Origin: Chara braunii | Lineage: Eukaryota; Streptophyta; Charophyceae; Charales; Characeae | Direction of reading: 5' to 3' | NCBI GenBank assembly: GCA_003427395.1 | Contig: BFEA01000141.1 | Location: 2,201,013-2,236,482 of the forward strand | Length of the DNA stretch: 35,470 bases | Notes under the pieces: generated by a model | What the model was told of the DNA's origin: nothing | What the model saw: only the letters and a program-made list of their open reading frames with translations | The model's database searches: none | Program-made: the position numbers and the translations under genes | In this document: positions 1-9,540 of the stretch, piece after piece | How positions within the stretch are numbered: position 1 is the first letter of the stretch | Layout of the letters: each line of letters opens with the position of its first letter

Positions 1-18
1 GAGAGAGAGAGAGAGAGA
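1..18. repeat. (GA)n microsatellite, cut by window edge
   Basis: Pure GA dinucleotide run at the left edge. Similar GA/TC runs recur at 1385-1425, 13133-13178 and 20012-20086. Confidence 0.95.
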
Positions 19-442
19 CTGACTTGCTGGCTGTTTGCTCCTTGGTTGATGGGCGACCGGTTGACGTGCTCACTCCTTTGCTCCATAGCGATGGCTGCCT
101 CCCTTGACAGAGCTCGAAGTCGGCGGCAATGGACGGGAAGATGGCGACGGCAACAGCGGCAGCCAACTTCGAAACGGGCAGTGGCAGTGGGCGGGACTTC
201 TCAAACCGCCGATTCAAAGTTGCGCTCCTCCCGCCCGCTACCCTACCTCAAACAGTTGTGAGCTGTCTCTGTGTCTGGGCCTCTTGGCTTTGTCCGCCGA
301 TTCAAAGTTGCGCCCCTCCCGCCCGCTCGAGCAGCACGTCTCGCGCAAGCTCCTCCCGAAGTGATTTGGTCCATGGAAGGTCACTTCAGCAGCTGGCGAC
401 AACCCCGCGGGTCCCTCTTTCATAATCGAGATTCCCCCGCAT
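19..442 (+). other. Degenerate DNA upstream of a chromodomain fragment
   Basis: No intact gene is visible. The DNA leads into a recognisable Ty3 Pol C-terminus at 443 and is probably decayed or rearranged sequence of the same element. It contains two copies of a 34-base block (206-239 and 294-327). Their core, ttcaaagttgcg, resembles the in-frame segment ttcaaagttggcg at 469-481 that encodes part of the HASKL motif, so short pieces of the Pol 3' region may have been duplicated here. Confidence 0.4.
206..327 (+). repeat. 34-bp direct repeat, two copies 88 bp apart
   Basis: Copies at 206-239 and 294-327 start ccgccgattcaaagttgcgc and end cccgcccgct. They differ at one base (t versus c). The spacer is not repeated. 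Confidence 0.85.
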
Positions 443-832
443 TTGACGGTCCACCCAGTATTTCACGCTTCAAAGTTGGCGGTCTATACTCCAGCCTCAG
501 CAGCGGATTTCCCGGGCAGACGGTCACACGACCCTCCATCAATGGATGGTCACCAGGAGGTCGACCGCGTCCTCGCTCATCGCAAGCACGACAACAAGCC
601 AATGCAGTACAAAGTTACATTCAAGCAATGCGATCCCGACGACACACGCTGGATTTCACGAGCTGACCTGAAGGCGACAGCACCCCTCATCTTCGCGCAT
701 TACGAAAAACATCGACTCGCTAAGGAAGCTACCCAACCCTGCCCACCCCGTACGGACATCGGACAGACAGCTTCGCCCTCGCAGTTAGCTCGGTCTTCAA
801 GGGGGGGAGTGTGTGGCATACTGGTTCTGTAA
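443..832 (+). pseudogene. Ty3/chromovirus Pol C-terminus with chromodomain (element A)
   Basis: This reading frame of 129 codons matches the far end of a chromovirus polyprotein. Residues 3-12 read VHPVFHASKL, the conserved segment after the integrase GPY/F module. Residues ~34-85 look like a chromodomain: EVDRVLAHR, then YKVTFKQCDPDDTRWISRADL, the usual Tyr-rich strand followed by the T/W-x-x-x-x-L helix entry. In chromoviruses this domain guides the integrase to chromatin. The rest of Pol is missing to the left, so this is only a 3' fragment, and the ATG at 443 is not a biological start. The frame runs through a polypurine tract (799-809) and ends just inside the LTR at 830-832, typical for Ty3 elements. 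Confidence 0.75.
799..809 (+). other. Polypurine tract of element A
   Basis: The run aaggggggggag-like (two A, seven G, A, G) lies directly before TGTGTGGCAT, a TG-type LTR start. This is the plus-strand primer site expected downstream of the chromodomain. Confidence 0.65.
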
Positions 833-881
833 TAGGCACAATTTAGGCCTTGGTACGTCACGGCAGTCCCAGCTAGGTCCA

Positions 882-990
882 GGTAGGCCTAGGAACTGTC
901 GGTTCAGTTTAGGGTCTGGTAGGCCTCGTTTAGACCCCACCAGACCCAACAGCTAGTTGTTTACGCCAGGTACCGGTCCATCGGTAGGCC
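882..990 (+). promoter_or_regulatory. Three GGTAGGCC boxes in the U3 of element A
   Basis: GGTAGGCC occurs at 882-889, 918-925 and 983-990, upstream of the TATA-like box at 1109. Repeated short boxes in U3 are often transcription-factor sites. No factor is known here, so function is inferred from position and repetition. Confidence 0.3.
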
Positions 991-1108
991 CAGCCGGCGG
1001 TGGAGTTTTGGCGCCCACTTTTCAGATTCCGAAATCGGATCTGAACCGTTGGGCCTGATCAACGGTCCGGACCCGAAGGACCTCAGTAGGACTGAGGCCG
1101 ACCCAGCA

Positions 1109-1116
1109 CTATATCA
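1109..1116 (+). promoter_or_regulatory. TATA-like box in LTR of element A
   Basis: ctatatca lies about 300 bp into the LTR, a usual place for the U3/R border promoter. The consensus match is moderate. Confidence 0.35.
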
Positions 1117-1382
1117 GCTGGGTACCAGCCTCAGTCGGTAGGTTAGTGGACAGGAGGTTAGTCTTCAAGATTAGCGCAGCGTTTTCAGCGTTAGCAGGAT
1201 TAGCGCAGCGCTGCAGCATTACGAGGAGCAGCGAGGAGAGAAGGAGCTCCGTGGCAGAGAGGAAGTAGCGCAGCATTGGGAGCAGCGCCACCCCGCGGCC
1301 CAGCGCCAGCCCTTTTCAGCGCCATAGCTACCGTGACAGGTACCAAGAAAGGCTTTGCCTTCTCTCCCTCATCTTCCTCCAC

Positions 1383-1384
<2 letters not shown>

Positions 1385-1425
<41 letters not shown>
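1385..1425. repeat. (TC)n microsatellite
   Basis: About 20 uninterrupted CT/TC units inside the LTR-like DNA of element A. Confidence 0.95.
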
Positions 1426-1427
<2 letters not shown>

Positions 1428-1767
1428 CTAGTACCTTCTCAGTCGAAGTCTACTCCTGGTTCTCCTACGGGACTACTACGAGTATGAAGGATGGTTACGA
1501 GTTCTGATGACATTGGAGACAGCGACATTGGGACTGTAGGTTGAGGACTAGTCTTGGGATCTGATTTCATCTTCTTCTGAAGATGTACTTGACATTGTGA
1601 GATCGATATCCGAGACATTGTGGGACACCGTGTTCGCGACATTTTGGATCTTCGCTACCTCAGACATTTCAAAATACTATCTTTGGAAACATTAAGTTGA
1701 CGTCATCTTCCCTCTCCTCCTCCCTTTGTCTCTCTCCTCCCTCCATTTGTCCGTGTATGATCTCAGA

Positions 1768-1799
1768 CCCTGGCCTTTCTTCTATGTCCAAGGCCAGGG
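1768..1799. other. Perfect 10-bp hairpin
   Basis: CCCTGGCCTT (1768-1777) pairs with AAGGCCAGGG (1790-1799) around a 12-base loop. It lies in the inferred R/U5 part of the element A LTR and could be an RNA structure. No terminator-like T-run follows. Confidence 0.6.
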
Positions 1800-1961
1800 C
1801 TTTCACACCACTGATGTATGATTGAGAGTGTTCGATTGCAGTCTTGAGTCAGGTCAGAGTCAGTCCATGGGTATCAACTCTTCCGCTGTATTGTATTAAC
1901 TTTGTATTATCTGGTCGGTTCTGGGAATCTGCGCCATACTTATGACTGTGTTTCACGAGTA

Positions 1962-3117
1962 TGCAACGACATGCTGATTTCTGCTGCCGAGATTGACTGC
2001 GAGGCTGTACACTAACCGGTAGGGTTAGATTCCTAATTTTGTTTGGCTGAGGGCTAACCGAGAGACCTGCCTGTAGGGAAATTCGTGAGGGACATATCTG
2101 CAAATCAGGGAAAATATAGGCCCAGTACTAACCCGAATTCCTACAGCTACCCTAACTGCGTATAGCAGGCCCGGGCTACCCCTAGGACAGACAGGCCCTA
2201 AGCGGCCTATGCTGCTAGACGGTCCTATAGCCTATAGCCGGGTCCGGTAGAGGCCGAGAGGCTGAAAGAGCAACGGTACCGGTTGGTCAGTCAGTTCGGT
2301 CTAGGTCTAGGTAGTCCATAGATAGGTTAGGCCCATCGGTTCAGGACTTTTGGCAGTTCATTTCTTGCGAAGCAGCATTGGAGAAGCGAAGCAAGTTGGT
2401 GGCGGTGACTGTCTGCAGGCGGCATGCTGAGACTTGTCGTTGACAGCAGCCATAGTCGGCCCAGTCTGAGTCTGCCATAGCTGGGGCATCCTCAGCGCAT
2501 CTACCCTTGGGGTATCTGCGTCTGGCCGGGCTATTTCGAGGCTCTACACTGTGTACTCGTGGGTGGTGGCAGCCATAGCTGCTTGTTCCTTCGTCAGAGT
2601 TGTCCATCGGCACTGAAGACTTCATCGCAGGACCTGTTCTTCATTAGGGTGGTTGGCGCTGGCCTCTAAGAGGCCAATCTGATGTGGCGCTACTAACTGG
2701 GTGTAGGATAGAGAGTGGGATGCGAGTTCTGAGAGTGGTGATATACTGGAACAAACTCTGTCACGATAATTGTTTGAGTGGCTCATCATCAGTGTGAATT
2801 CCAATTGTGATCTTCGCAGGTCCTTTCTTGTGATTGGTTGTTGGGAGTTTTGTCAGAGAGTGAGAAACACTGTGTGTTCTCTCCCCATCTGTGCATGATT
2901 GTCTTCCGCTGATTATTTTCACCTGTGTGCAGTTTGGACTCTGTCNCTGTGTGTTCTCTCCCCATCTGTGCATGATTGTCTTCCGCTGATTATTTTCACC
3001 TGTGTGCAGTTTGGACTCTGTCTCCTCTCTCCCCTTCTCTTCTGCATGTATGGGCATGTGTGAGATTGTCTGTGTGTGAGTGGCGATAAAATTCGTCAGA
3101 CAACCAAGTTCATAACA
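1962..3117 (+). repeat. 5' LTR of element B
   Basis: It begins TGCAACGACATGCTG and ends TTCATAACA, giving TG...CA termini. It aligns along its length with 9555-10681. The left copy carries about 23 extra bases near 2200-2240, and scattered substitutions make up about 3%. It is followed at once by a primer site. An AT-rich aaaatata near 2111 is the only TATA-like candidate noted. Confidence 0.88.
2870..3022 (+). repeat. 76-bp tandem duplication split by a single N (5' LTR)
   Basis: 2870-2945 and 2947-3022 are identical 76-base copies starting ctgtgtgttctctcccc, with one N at 2946. The same structure occurs in the 3' LTR at 10436-10588. Equal length and an N exactly at the joint suggest an unmerged contig overlap, not biology. 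Confidence 0.9.
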
Positions 3118-3119
3118 GT

Positions 3120-3131
3120 TGGTATCGGAGC
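3120..3131 (+). other. Primer binding site (initiator-Met tRNA type)
   Basis: TGGTATCGGAGC lies two bases after the LTR end. It differs at one base from the plant retrotransposon consensus TGGTATCAGAGC, complementary to the 3' end of initiator tRNA-Met. Minus-strand DNA synthesis would start here. Confidence 0.85.
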
Positions 3132-4668
3132 GAGATTGGATTTGGAACACTGAGGGTTGAGCGCACTGAGGCATCTTCTTCATCTGGCGATCTAGTGGCG
3201 AGAGTTTCATGGCGATTCATCTTCCCCAGTACTGAGTCAGCAGGGAAGAAGACTTTCAGCGGTGGAATCAGGTGTTCAGTGTTTGCACTGAGCATGCGCA
3301 CTAAGCCTGTCAGGGCGCTTGTCAGGAAGTGGCGAGTACAGGGCTAATTCGCCATAGCCAACCCTGAGGGTAGTACTGCGAATTACCCCAGAGTGGCGAA
3401 TTACCCCTGAGGACATCAGGGAACCCTAAGCGGCAGCATCCCTGGGTTGCGCTGAGGGAGATTGACCCCTTGTATCAATCTCCAGAAGAAATAACCCAAT
3501 CAAGGGCTATTTTTAGCATCAGCGGCTACCAGGCACTCTGGCGAGATATTTTGGTGTTGGCATACTGGGCGCCACAGGACCAGATACAGAGTATCTGGAG
3601 TGAGGGAGTGCAGCGCTACAAGATCCAGAGGAGGATCAACGAATTTGAAGCAGTTATGTGCGTGGAAGAGTCAGGAGGAATATCTGGAAGAAAGTGGCGA
3701 GATAAGGGTTATCATCAGCCATAGCCAGATCTTCATCATCACCTGCAAGATTCTTTGAAAGTGAGTCCGTTCCATGCACCTACCTGCATAGCGATCCAGA
3801 TAGGATTAGATTTGTTAATTATAATGGTCTATCGGTCTGTCAGTGACTGAAAGTGAAAATCGCAGACTGCATGACAGCCATAGCCATCTCTCCCCTACCT
3901 CTCTCTGCTCATTTCTTGCCTTGTGTTGACTCTTTCTGATCCAAAATTGTTTTGTGACTGATATACTGCATTGCGATTATTCTGGGATGCTCACACTGTG
4001 AATTTTGTACTGGAAAAGTAGTGTTTCAGTGAATTGCAGTTTTGCGCTGAGTCTATTTTTAGCCTGTGCTACCTGGGGTCAGTCATAACTTCAATTATGT
4101 CCGTCAGAATTCAGTTTTGTCAGTCCCCAGTGAATCGCAAATTAAAAATAGGCAATACTGTAAAATCGCAGAGTTGGATTTGCAGTATTTCACTGGATAC
4201 AGTGAAAACTGTACTTCGGCATACCCTAGGGTATGGCCGCCAGAGTCATCAGGGTCTAGATTTGAGTCTGAGCTAGGATACAGGGTATCTGTCTGAATCG
4301 CTTGTTGTGGTTGATCTCTCTTGTCTGTACTAACCATGTTCTATCATTCTCACTGATGACACTTGTTTTCTAGTGGGTACTGGAAATCTAGTGGGTCTCT
4401 GGAAGAGTAGTGGACTGATTCTACTAACTCCAGTGTGGTCAAGGGTCAGTAAAAGGAAATCGTGTGACTGATTTTGCTGGACTTATAGTCTGTCTGACAC
4501 CTGACCCCAGAGGCACCCTTCCAACCCAAATCGTTGATTGCATGTACACCCACCTACCCCAGTGTCTGAGTGCGGCAGCGATTCCAGTGTGTCTGAAGGA
4601 ACCGGAGTATCGCTGCAAACTCTGTTTGCTGTTTGTTTTATTTTTGGTTTTACTTTTGAAACGGGAAA
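3132..4668 (+). other. Untranslated leader of element B
   Basis: 1.5 kb without a convincing gene. The octamer AGTGGCGA occurs at 3194-3201, 3328-3335, 3392-3399 and 3693-3700, and once just before in the LTR (3079-3086). GCCATAGC occurs at 3351, 3718 and 3877. Such repeated motifs may take part in RNA packaging or may be decayed tandem repeats. A small frame at 3470-3724 has no recognisable content. Confidence 0.5.
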
Positions 4669-6126
4669 ATGTTTCATCAGGGGGCTCAGCAGCAGCCACA
4701 GGTGGAAGTGGTGATGAAGGTGGAAGGTGAACCGTTTAACTCCACTCCTCCTCCTCCACCTCTGACTGCTACTCAGCGGTTGAAGAAGGAGCTGGAAGAA
4801 CAGTTGCGGCAGCAACAAGCCAGACTTGCAGAAGTGGAACAGCAGGAGGCAACTGAGCTAGAGGCTGCAACAGATCATTCCAGAAGAGAATACCTGTTGC
4901 AGCAGCTAGAGAGGTTGCTCACCGATGACCGCTGTGCTCAGATAACCAAGCACATGGCGGAAATGATCTTGCTAGAGCACAAGATCACCAGCTCCCAGTT
5001 CACGAACTGGGATGACCGCTTCGTGCGATTGGAGCGTCGGGTTGATGAACTGTCATCTCAGCAGTCCAAGATCCTAGATTCTATTCGGAACTTGACTGCT
5101 CAACTGGCAGCCGCCAAGCTGATTACTCCTCAGCTCCCGCTGATGACACCCAAACCGTCTCCTCCTTCACCCCCTTCCTCACCACATCCATCCCATGCTG
5201 GTTTTGTACATTCTTCCCGGTCATCTTCCCCTTCCCAAAAGGCCTCAGGAAAGGCCACCTATGCTGCTGTGACTGCAGGAGACCAAAAAGGTCCCAAGAT
5301 CCCTGCTCCCAACAAGTTTAGGGGTGATGACCCCAAGACCGATGTTGGGGACTGGGCTGCTGGGACCAGAGCCTACTTGAGGGGCTTTGTCTGTGCAGAA
5401 CAGACCAAGGTGGCAAGTGTTCTGGGACTGCTGGAAGGGCCTGCACTGAAGTGGGCCACTTCCACTTCCAGCAGTTTGCAGCAGTCCATGGAGGACTGGG
5501 CTTTTGGGCTTGGGGTAGACAAGCTTCTGCAGGCCCTGGAGGACCGATTTGCAGACAAGGAGCGGGCCCGCAAGGCTGCTGACATGATTGCTCGCCTGGG
5601 ACAGCAGCGGTACAGCGGCACCCTGCAGGCCTTGTTTGCTGAGCTCGAGCAGCTTACCTCCACCCCTGGGTTGGTCATATCTTCTGATGATTTGCTGACC
5701 AACTTCTGCAGGGCAGCGTCTGAGAAGTTTGTTGTTGCATTGTACAATGCTGGGCACAAGGACTGGAGGTCCTTTGGCCGTACAGCCCTGGAAATGGAGG
5801 CCAAGCTCCATGTCCAGGCCCCATCCTCTGATAGGAGGAAAGGTGCCTTCCCCAGAGGTGGCAGAAGGGGAAAGGCAGCCTTTACTCATGCGGGGTCTGC
5901 CTCAGGATCAGATTCCGATTCCCAGCCTGATGCACCTTCAGGTGGGACCGGATCTGGTGCTGAGACAGATGTTGCAGCAATCGTGACTCTGGCTGTTTTG
6001 GGAGCTCTGCAGCTGCAGAGGAAGTTCTCCCTCACCACAGTCTCCGCCACTGCCAAGGGGAAGGATAAGGGACGTCGACCTTCCTCTTCCCAATCAGTCT
6101 TGCTCTTCTTCTGTTCTTTCAGATGA
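4669..6126 (+). pseudogene. gag: Gag polyprotein, broken by an inversion (element B)
   Basis: The ATG at 4669 opens the longest frame and fits a Gag start after the leader. Residues ~38-68 (LKKELEEQLRQQQARLAEV...) and ~122-150 (RLERRVDELSSQQ...) look like coiled coils. Residues ~155-190 are Pro/Ser-rich. Residues ~217-370 form the capsid-like part, with FRGDDPKTDVGDW and a GPALKWA motif typical of Ty3 Gags. A basic GGRRGK stretch and an acidic Ser/Asp stretch follow. True Gag sequence stops near 6075. From there to the stop at 6124-6126 the frame reads antisense through an inverted block, so the tail from about residue 470 is spurious. The nucleocapsid zinc knuckle that should follow lies on the minus strand (6368-6406). 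Confidence 0.85.
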
Positions 6127-6529
6127 CAGAAGAAGGCAGCAATGGACTGCAGCTCATCCTGCCTCGGGTCCTGATCTGGGTCAGGATCCTCATAGCAGAA
6201 GGATGCTGCCCGCGCAGTCCCCAAACAAACATCACTAGCACATGCAGCCTCAATTGAAACAGCTGCAGATTCGCCTACTTGAGTAGACGAAGGTGCAGCA
6301 CTAGGGGGAACTGCAGTCCCCAGGGTCTGTTTCAGTTTTTTGACTGACCTGGGCCTGGCATGTAAGGGCAGTCCCTTAAAAAGTGTTGGCCCTCACATCT
6401 CAGGCAGACCCCTCTTTCCTTCCTTCTCCAGACTCCCTCCTGGATCTTGAGGTCATGCCAGGGGAGTGTTGAGGGATTGAGAGGTTCAGCTGGCATACAC
6501 ACGTCTTTGGGCAACTCATCATGCTTCGA
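6075..6529. other. Inverted internal segment (~450 bp) in gag-pol of element B
   Basis: Sense coding on the + strand breaks off at 6075 and resumes at about 6529. Between these points the coding strand is the minus strand. Both breakpoints carry the palindrome TCGA (6075-6078 and 6526-6529). The protease-side coding runs across the join: the minus-strand segment ends ...TDWEEEGR and the downstream + strand begins PLINSTRITW. The segment therefore appears flipped in place without large loss. The Gag-side join is one base out of frame. Confidence 0.85.
6079..6514 (-). pseudogene. Nucleocapsid zinc knuckle and Gag-Pol linker, in inverted orientation
   Basis: Read on the minus strand from 6514 the frame gives PKDVCMPAEPLNPS..., then CLRCEGQHFLRDC at 6368-6406, a CCHC-type zinc knuckle. 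In retrotransposons it binds the RNA genome during packaging. The spacing is C-x2-C-x3-H-x4-C, one residue shorter than the usual x4, so it may already have been damaged. A stop follows soon after in this frame. In a neighbouring frame the linker continues as QTLGTAVPPSAAPSSTQVGE and, near 6150-6080, DELQSIAAFFCHLKEQKKSK. It cannot be expressed in the element's transcript because it lies antisense. Confidence 0.8.
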
Positions 6530-6786
6530 CCACTGATCAACAGCACCAGGATCACTTGGCTATTGGACTGTGGGGCCACCAGGAACTTCATGTCTCCCAG
6601 TGCAGTTAAAAAGCTGCACCTGGGCATGAAAGTTCAGCAGCGCAGCAACCGCTGCTGGTGCGGATTGGTGACTCTACAGTGCTCAGCATCAGGGAGAAGG
6701 TCAAGGGTATCCCTGTGACCTTCGATACTGCTGGAAAAGTCAGACAGTCTGAACTTTTACATTTTCCCTAAGCTGCCTTTTGACTT
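6526..6786 (+). pseudogene. Retroviral-type aspartic protease, frameshifted (element B)
   Basis: ITWLLDCGATRNFMSPSAV carries the protease active site. The catalytic Asp codon is at 6566-6568, and the usual Ser of D-S/T-G is Cys, giving DCG. The protease cuts the polyprotein into Gag and Pol parts as a homodimer. After about residue 40 the frame is lost near 6635-6645. Recognisable sequence (PLLVRIGDSTVLSIREK, GIPVTFDTAGKV) continues in a second frame to about 6745, where a further shift leads into the RT frame. Confidence 0.75.
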
Positions 6787-9406
6787 GGTGTTCTCCATGC
6801 AGTGGTTGAGGGCAGTCAACCCTAGGATCGACTGGCAGATCCCTAGAGTTGAGCTACCAGACAGCCAGGGTGTGTACCAGCCATGCATGATTGCTGCTGA
6901 TCACCACCCTAAGACCTCCTGCTACTGCCTGAGAGCGAGGGAGTTTCACGCTCTCTCACGCCAGTACCATCATGAGCGCTTGTTTATTGTTTTGGTCAAG
7001 CAAACAGATGCTCCCCCTGTTTCTTGTCCTCCTGAGATACAGCAGATGGTAGATCAGTATGGTAATCTGATCCAAGAGCCCTTTGGGTTACCCAACCGGC
7101 CAGCCAAGCATCACATCGAGCTGCTGCCTGGAGCGGTCCCTCCCAAGGGTCGCATCTGCAGGATGTCCCCTGCTAAGCTTGAGGAGATCAGAAAGCAGCT
7201 TGAGACCCTGACCAGCAAGGGCTGGATCAGACCCAACACATCTGAATTTGGTGCACCTGTTCTCTTTGTACCTGAAGGGAACAACGAGTTCAGGATGTGC
7301 ATTGATTACAGGGGTCTCAATAAGATCACTAGGAAGAGTATTGAGCCACTTCCTTGGATCGATGACCTCCTGGACATGGTGTAGGGCTGCACAGTGTTCA
7401 GCAAAGTTGACCTCAAATCTGGCTGCCACCAGATTGAGATGGCAGAGGAGGATGTCTACAAGACAACCTTCAAGACCAGGTATGGGACTTACGAGTTCCT
7501 GTTCATGCCATTTGGACTTTGGAATGCCCCAGGCACCTTCCAGACAGAGATTCACCGCATCTTCAGGCCTTACCAGGACAAGTTTATGGTTGTCTACCTG
7601 GATGATATCCTGGTATTCAGCAAAACTGCCAAGGAACATGCGGAGCACTTGGCTCTTGTCCTTCAGGCATTACGTGACAGCCAGTACAAGATCAACGGAG
7701 AGAAGTCCTCCTTTGGAGTTCCCTCTATCATCTATCTGGGTCATGTAATCTCTGGAGATGGTCTGGCTCCTGAAGCAGCCAAGATTGTTGTTATTCAGGA
7801 GTGGCCTCAACCTCAGACAGTGAGGGATGTCCGGTCCTTCATGGGCTTAGCCTCCTACTACAGAAAGTTTGTCAGAAAATTTTCTGCAGTGGCTGCACCC
7901 CTGACTAACCTAACAAAGAAGGACACTCCCTTTCTTTGGTCCCTCCACTGGCAGTTGGCCTTCACACGACTCAAGAAGGCCTTGACTCGTGCGCCTGTGC
8001 TGAAGTTACCTGACCCCACTTTGCCATTCATCCTGACCACTGATGCCAGTCAGTATGGTATTGGGGCAGTTCTTCAGCAGAATGATGGGAATGGTCTACG
8101 GCCTGTAGAGTTTATGAGTAAGAAGATCAAGACTCAAAAGCTCCAGGACTCCACCTACGAGAAAGAGCTATACGCTCTTGTCTGTGCCCTGAAACATTGG
8201 AAACACTTTCTCCTGGGCAGGCACTTCAAGATCTTCTCAGATCACTCCACCTTACAGTGGATGAAGTCCCAGGGAGAGTTGAGTGACAAGTTGGCATGGT
8301 ACATGCAGTTCATTGACATGTTTGACTTTGAACTGAAGAATAAGAAGGGCTGCTACAACAAGGTAGCAGATGCCCTCTCTCGTAGGCCTGACTCTTTTGC
8401 GCTGATCCCCTCTACTCACTCCTTTGGAGAGGAGAGCCGTCAGACCATTGCTCGTCTACTGCCTCAGGATGAGACTTTCGGACCCATCGTCAGGAATCTG
8501 CAAGCAGATCCTAATTCTGAACCAGGCTATGCTCGGAGTTCAGGCCTGCTGTATACTTGCAGTAGAGGTGAGGAGCGCTTGTGCATTCCCCAGGACCAGC
8601 GGCTCAGGACACTGCTGATGTCAGAGTGTCATGATGCCCGTGGACATTTTGGGTTCCTAAAGTCTTATGCAGCCCTGTCGCAGCGCTTCTTTTGGAAGGA
8701 GATGCGGAGTGAGATGCTGCGTTATGTGGACACCTGCGAGCTCTGGAAGGAGATGCGGAGTGAGATGCTGCGTTATGTGGACACCTGCGAGCTCTGCCAA
8801 AGGAATAAGGTCCAGCGTAGACCTCCTTTAGGACTGCTCAAACCCTTACCCATACCTGATGGCCCTGCTGAATCTGTGTCGATAGACTTCACAGATTTAG
8901 GCAAGACCACCCCTCGTGGCATGCGTCAGGTTATGGTCTGCGTGGAAAGGTTCTCCAAATACGCAGAGTCCATCCCCTTGCCAGAGGTAGCTAGGGTTTC
9001 GGCTGTGAGAGCAGCCGTCTCTGAGAGGTGGGTCACACACCATGGACCGCCCACTTCCATAGTCAGTGATCGAGACCCCAGATTTTGCAGCGATGAATGG
9101 CAGTCCTACTGCAAGGACTATTTGCACTCACGACAAGACACGACTTCTGGTCATCATCCGGAAGCCAATGGTTTGGCTGAAGTGATGAACCAAGTCCTAT
9201 TCCAGCTGCTGCGTCCTGTCATCTCTCCAGATCAACAGGACTGGGATCTTCACTTAGCGAGGGCACAACTCATGTATAACATGTCTGTCCACTCCTCGAC
9301 AGGGTTCAGTCCCTACCGGTTACACTGGGGACGTGAACCACGACAGCCTCTCGATGACATCATCGATAAGGGAACTTGTGAGGTTCGCATTCCAGCCTCC
9401 TTCTGA
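6731..9406 (+). pseudogene. pol: Pol: reverse transcriptase, RNase H and integrase with an in-frame amber stop (element B)
   Basis: One frame covers RT to integrase, with TAG at 7382-7384 where the context (LDMV-stop-GCTVFSKVDL) suggests a former CAG. RT motifs: FRMCIDYRGLN, FSKVDLKSGCHQI, MPFGLWNAPGTFQ, and catalytic YLDD at 7595-7606. RNase H: TTDASQYGIGAVLQQ, the Glu in YEKELYAL, the Asp in FKIFSDHSTLQW, and VADALSR. The integrase zinc region (HDARGHFGF...CELCQ) contains a 51-bp duplication. The catalytic Asp codons are at 8885-8887 and 9068-9070 and the Glu at 9179-9181, with 36 residues between the last two, one more than usual. The frame ends at 9406 soon after the core, so the GPY/F module is poorly kept and no chromodomain is seen. 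Confidence 0.92.
8693..8794 (+). repeat. 51-bp in-frame tandem duplication in the integrase zinc finger
   Basis: 8693-8743 and 8744-8794 are identical and encode the 17-residue block WKEMRSEMLRYVDTCEL twice. The insertion falls between the two Cys of the CxxC half of the HHCC finger. The first copy has only CEL-W, and the second restores CELCQ. The frame is kept. Confidence 0.92.
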
Positions 9407-9540
9407 GAGAAGATGGTTCTACAGAAGGGAACTTCTCAAGACAGCAAAGTCTATTGTCTTGCGATATGAAGCGGCTCAGAAGGGCAACCTTCCTCACCGT
9501 TCACCTCGCCTGCATCCCTAGCTCGGAGGTCCTCGCTCCC
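9407..9540 (+). other. Degenerate end of Pol / 3' untranslated region of element B
   Basis: A short stretch between the Pol stop and the polypurine tract. In another frame, near 9400-9520, it reads ERRWFYRRELLKTAKSIVLR, which may be the frameshifted integrase C-terminal tail. I see no chromodomain. Confidence 0.4.

Larger units (their letters stand above)
810..1961 (+). repeat. 3' LTR of element A, probably interrupted by element B
   Basis: It begins TGTGTGGC right after the polypurine tract. It has a TATA-like ctatatca at 1109-1116, a TC microsatellite at 1385-1425 and a 10-bp-stem hairpin at 1768-1799. No LTR end is visible before element B starts at 1962, so the LTR may continue at 10682 on the far side of element B. 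No second copy of this LTR is in the window, so the right boundary is inferred. Confidence 0.5.

Noticed and set aside
5245-5889. Long minus-strand frame (214 codons) opposite Gag of element B
   Set aside because: It is antisense to well-supported Gag sequence with coiled-coil and capsid motifs; no motif of its own.
7088-7648. Minus-strand frame of 186 codons opposite RT
   Set aside because: The plus strand carries canonical RT motifs here; the minus frame is a shadow.
9411-9540. Chromodomain after the integrase of element B
   Set aside because: No YxVxxIL or W/Y-rich chromodomain pattern in any plus frame before the polypurine tract.
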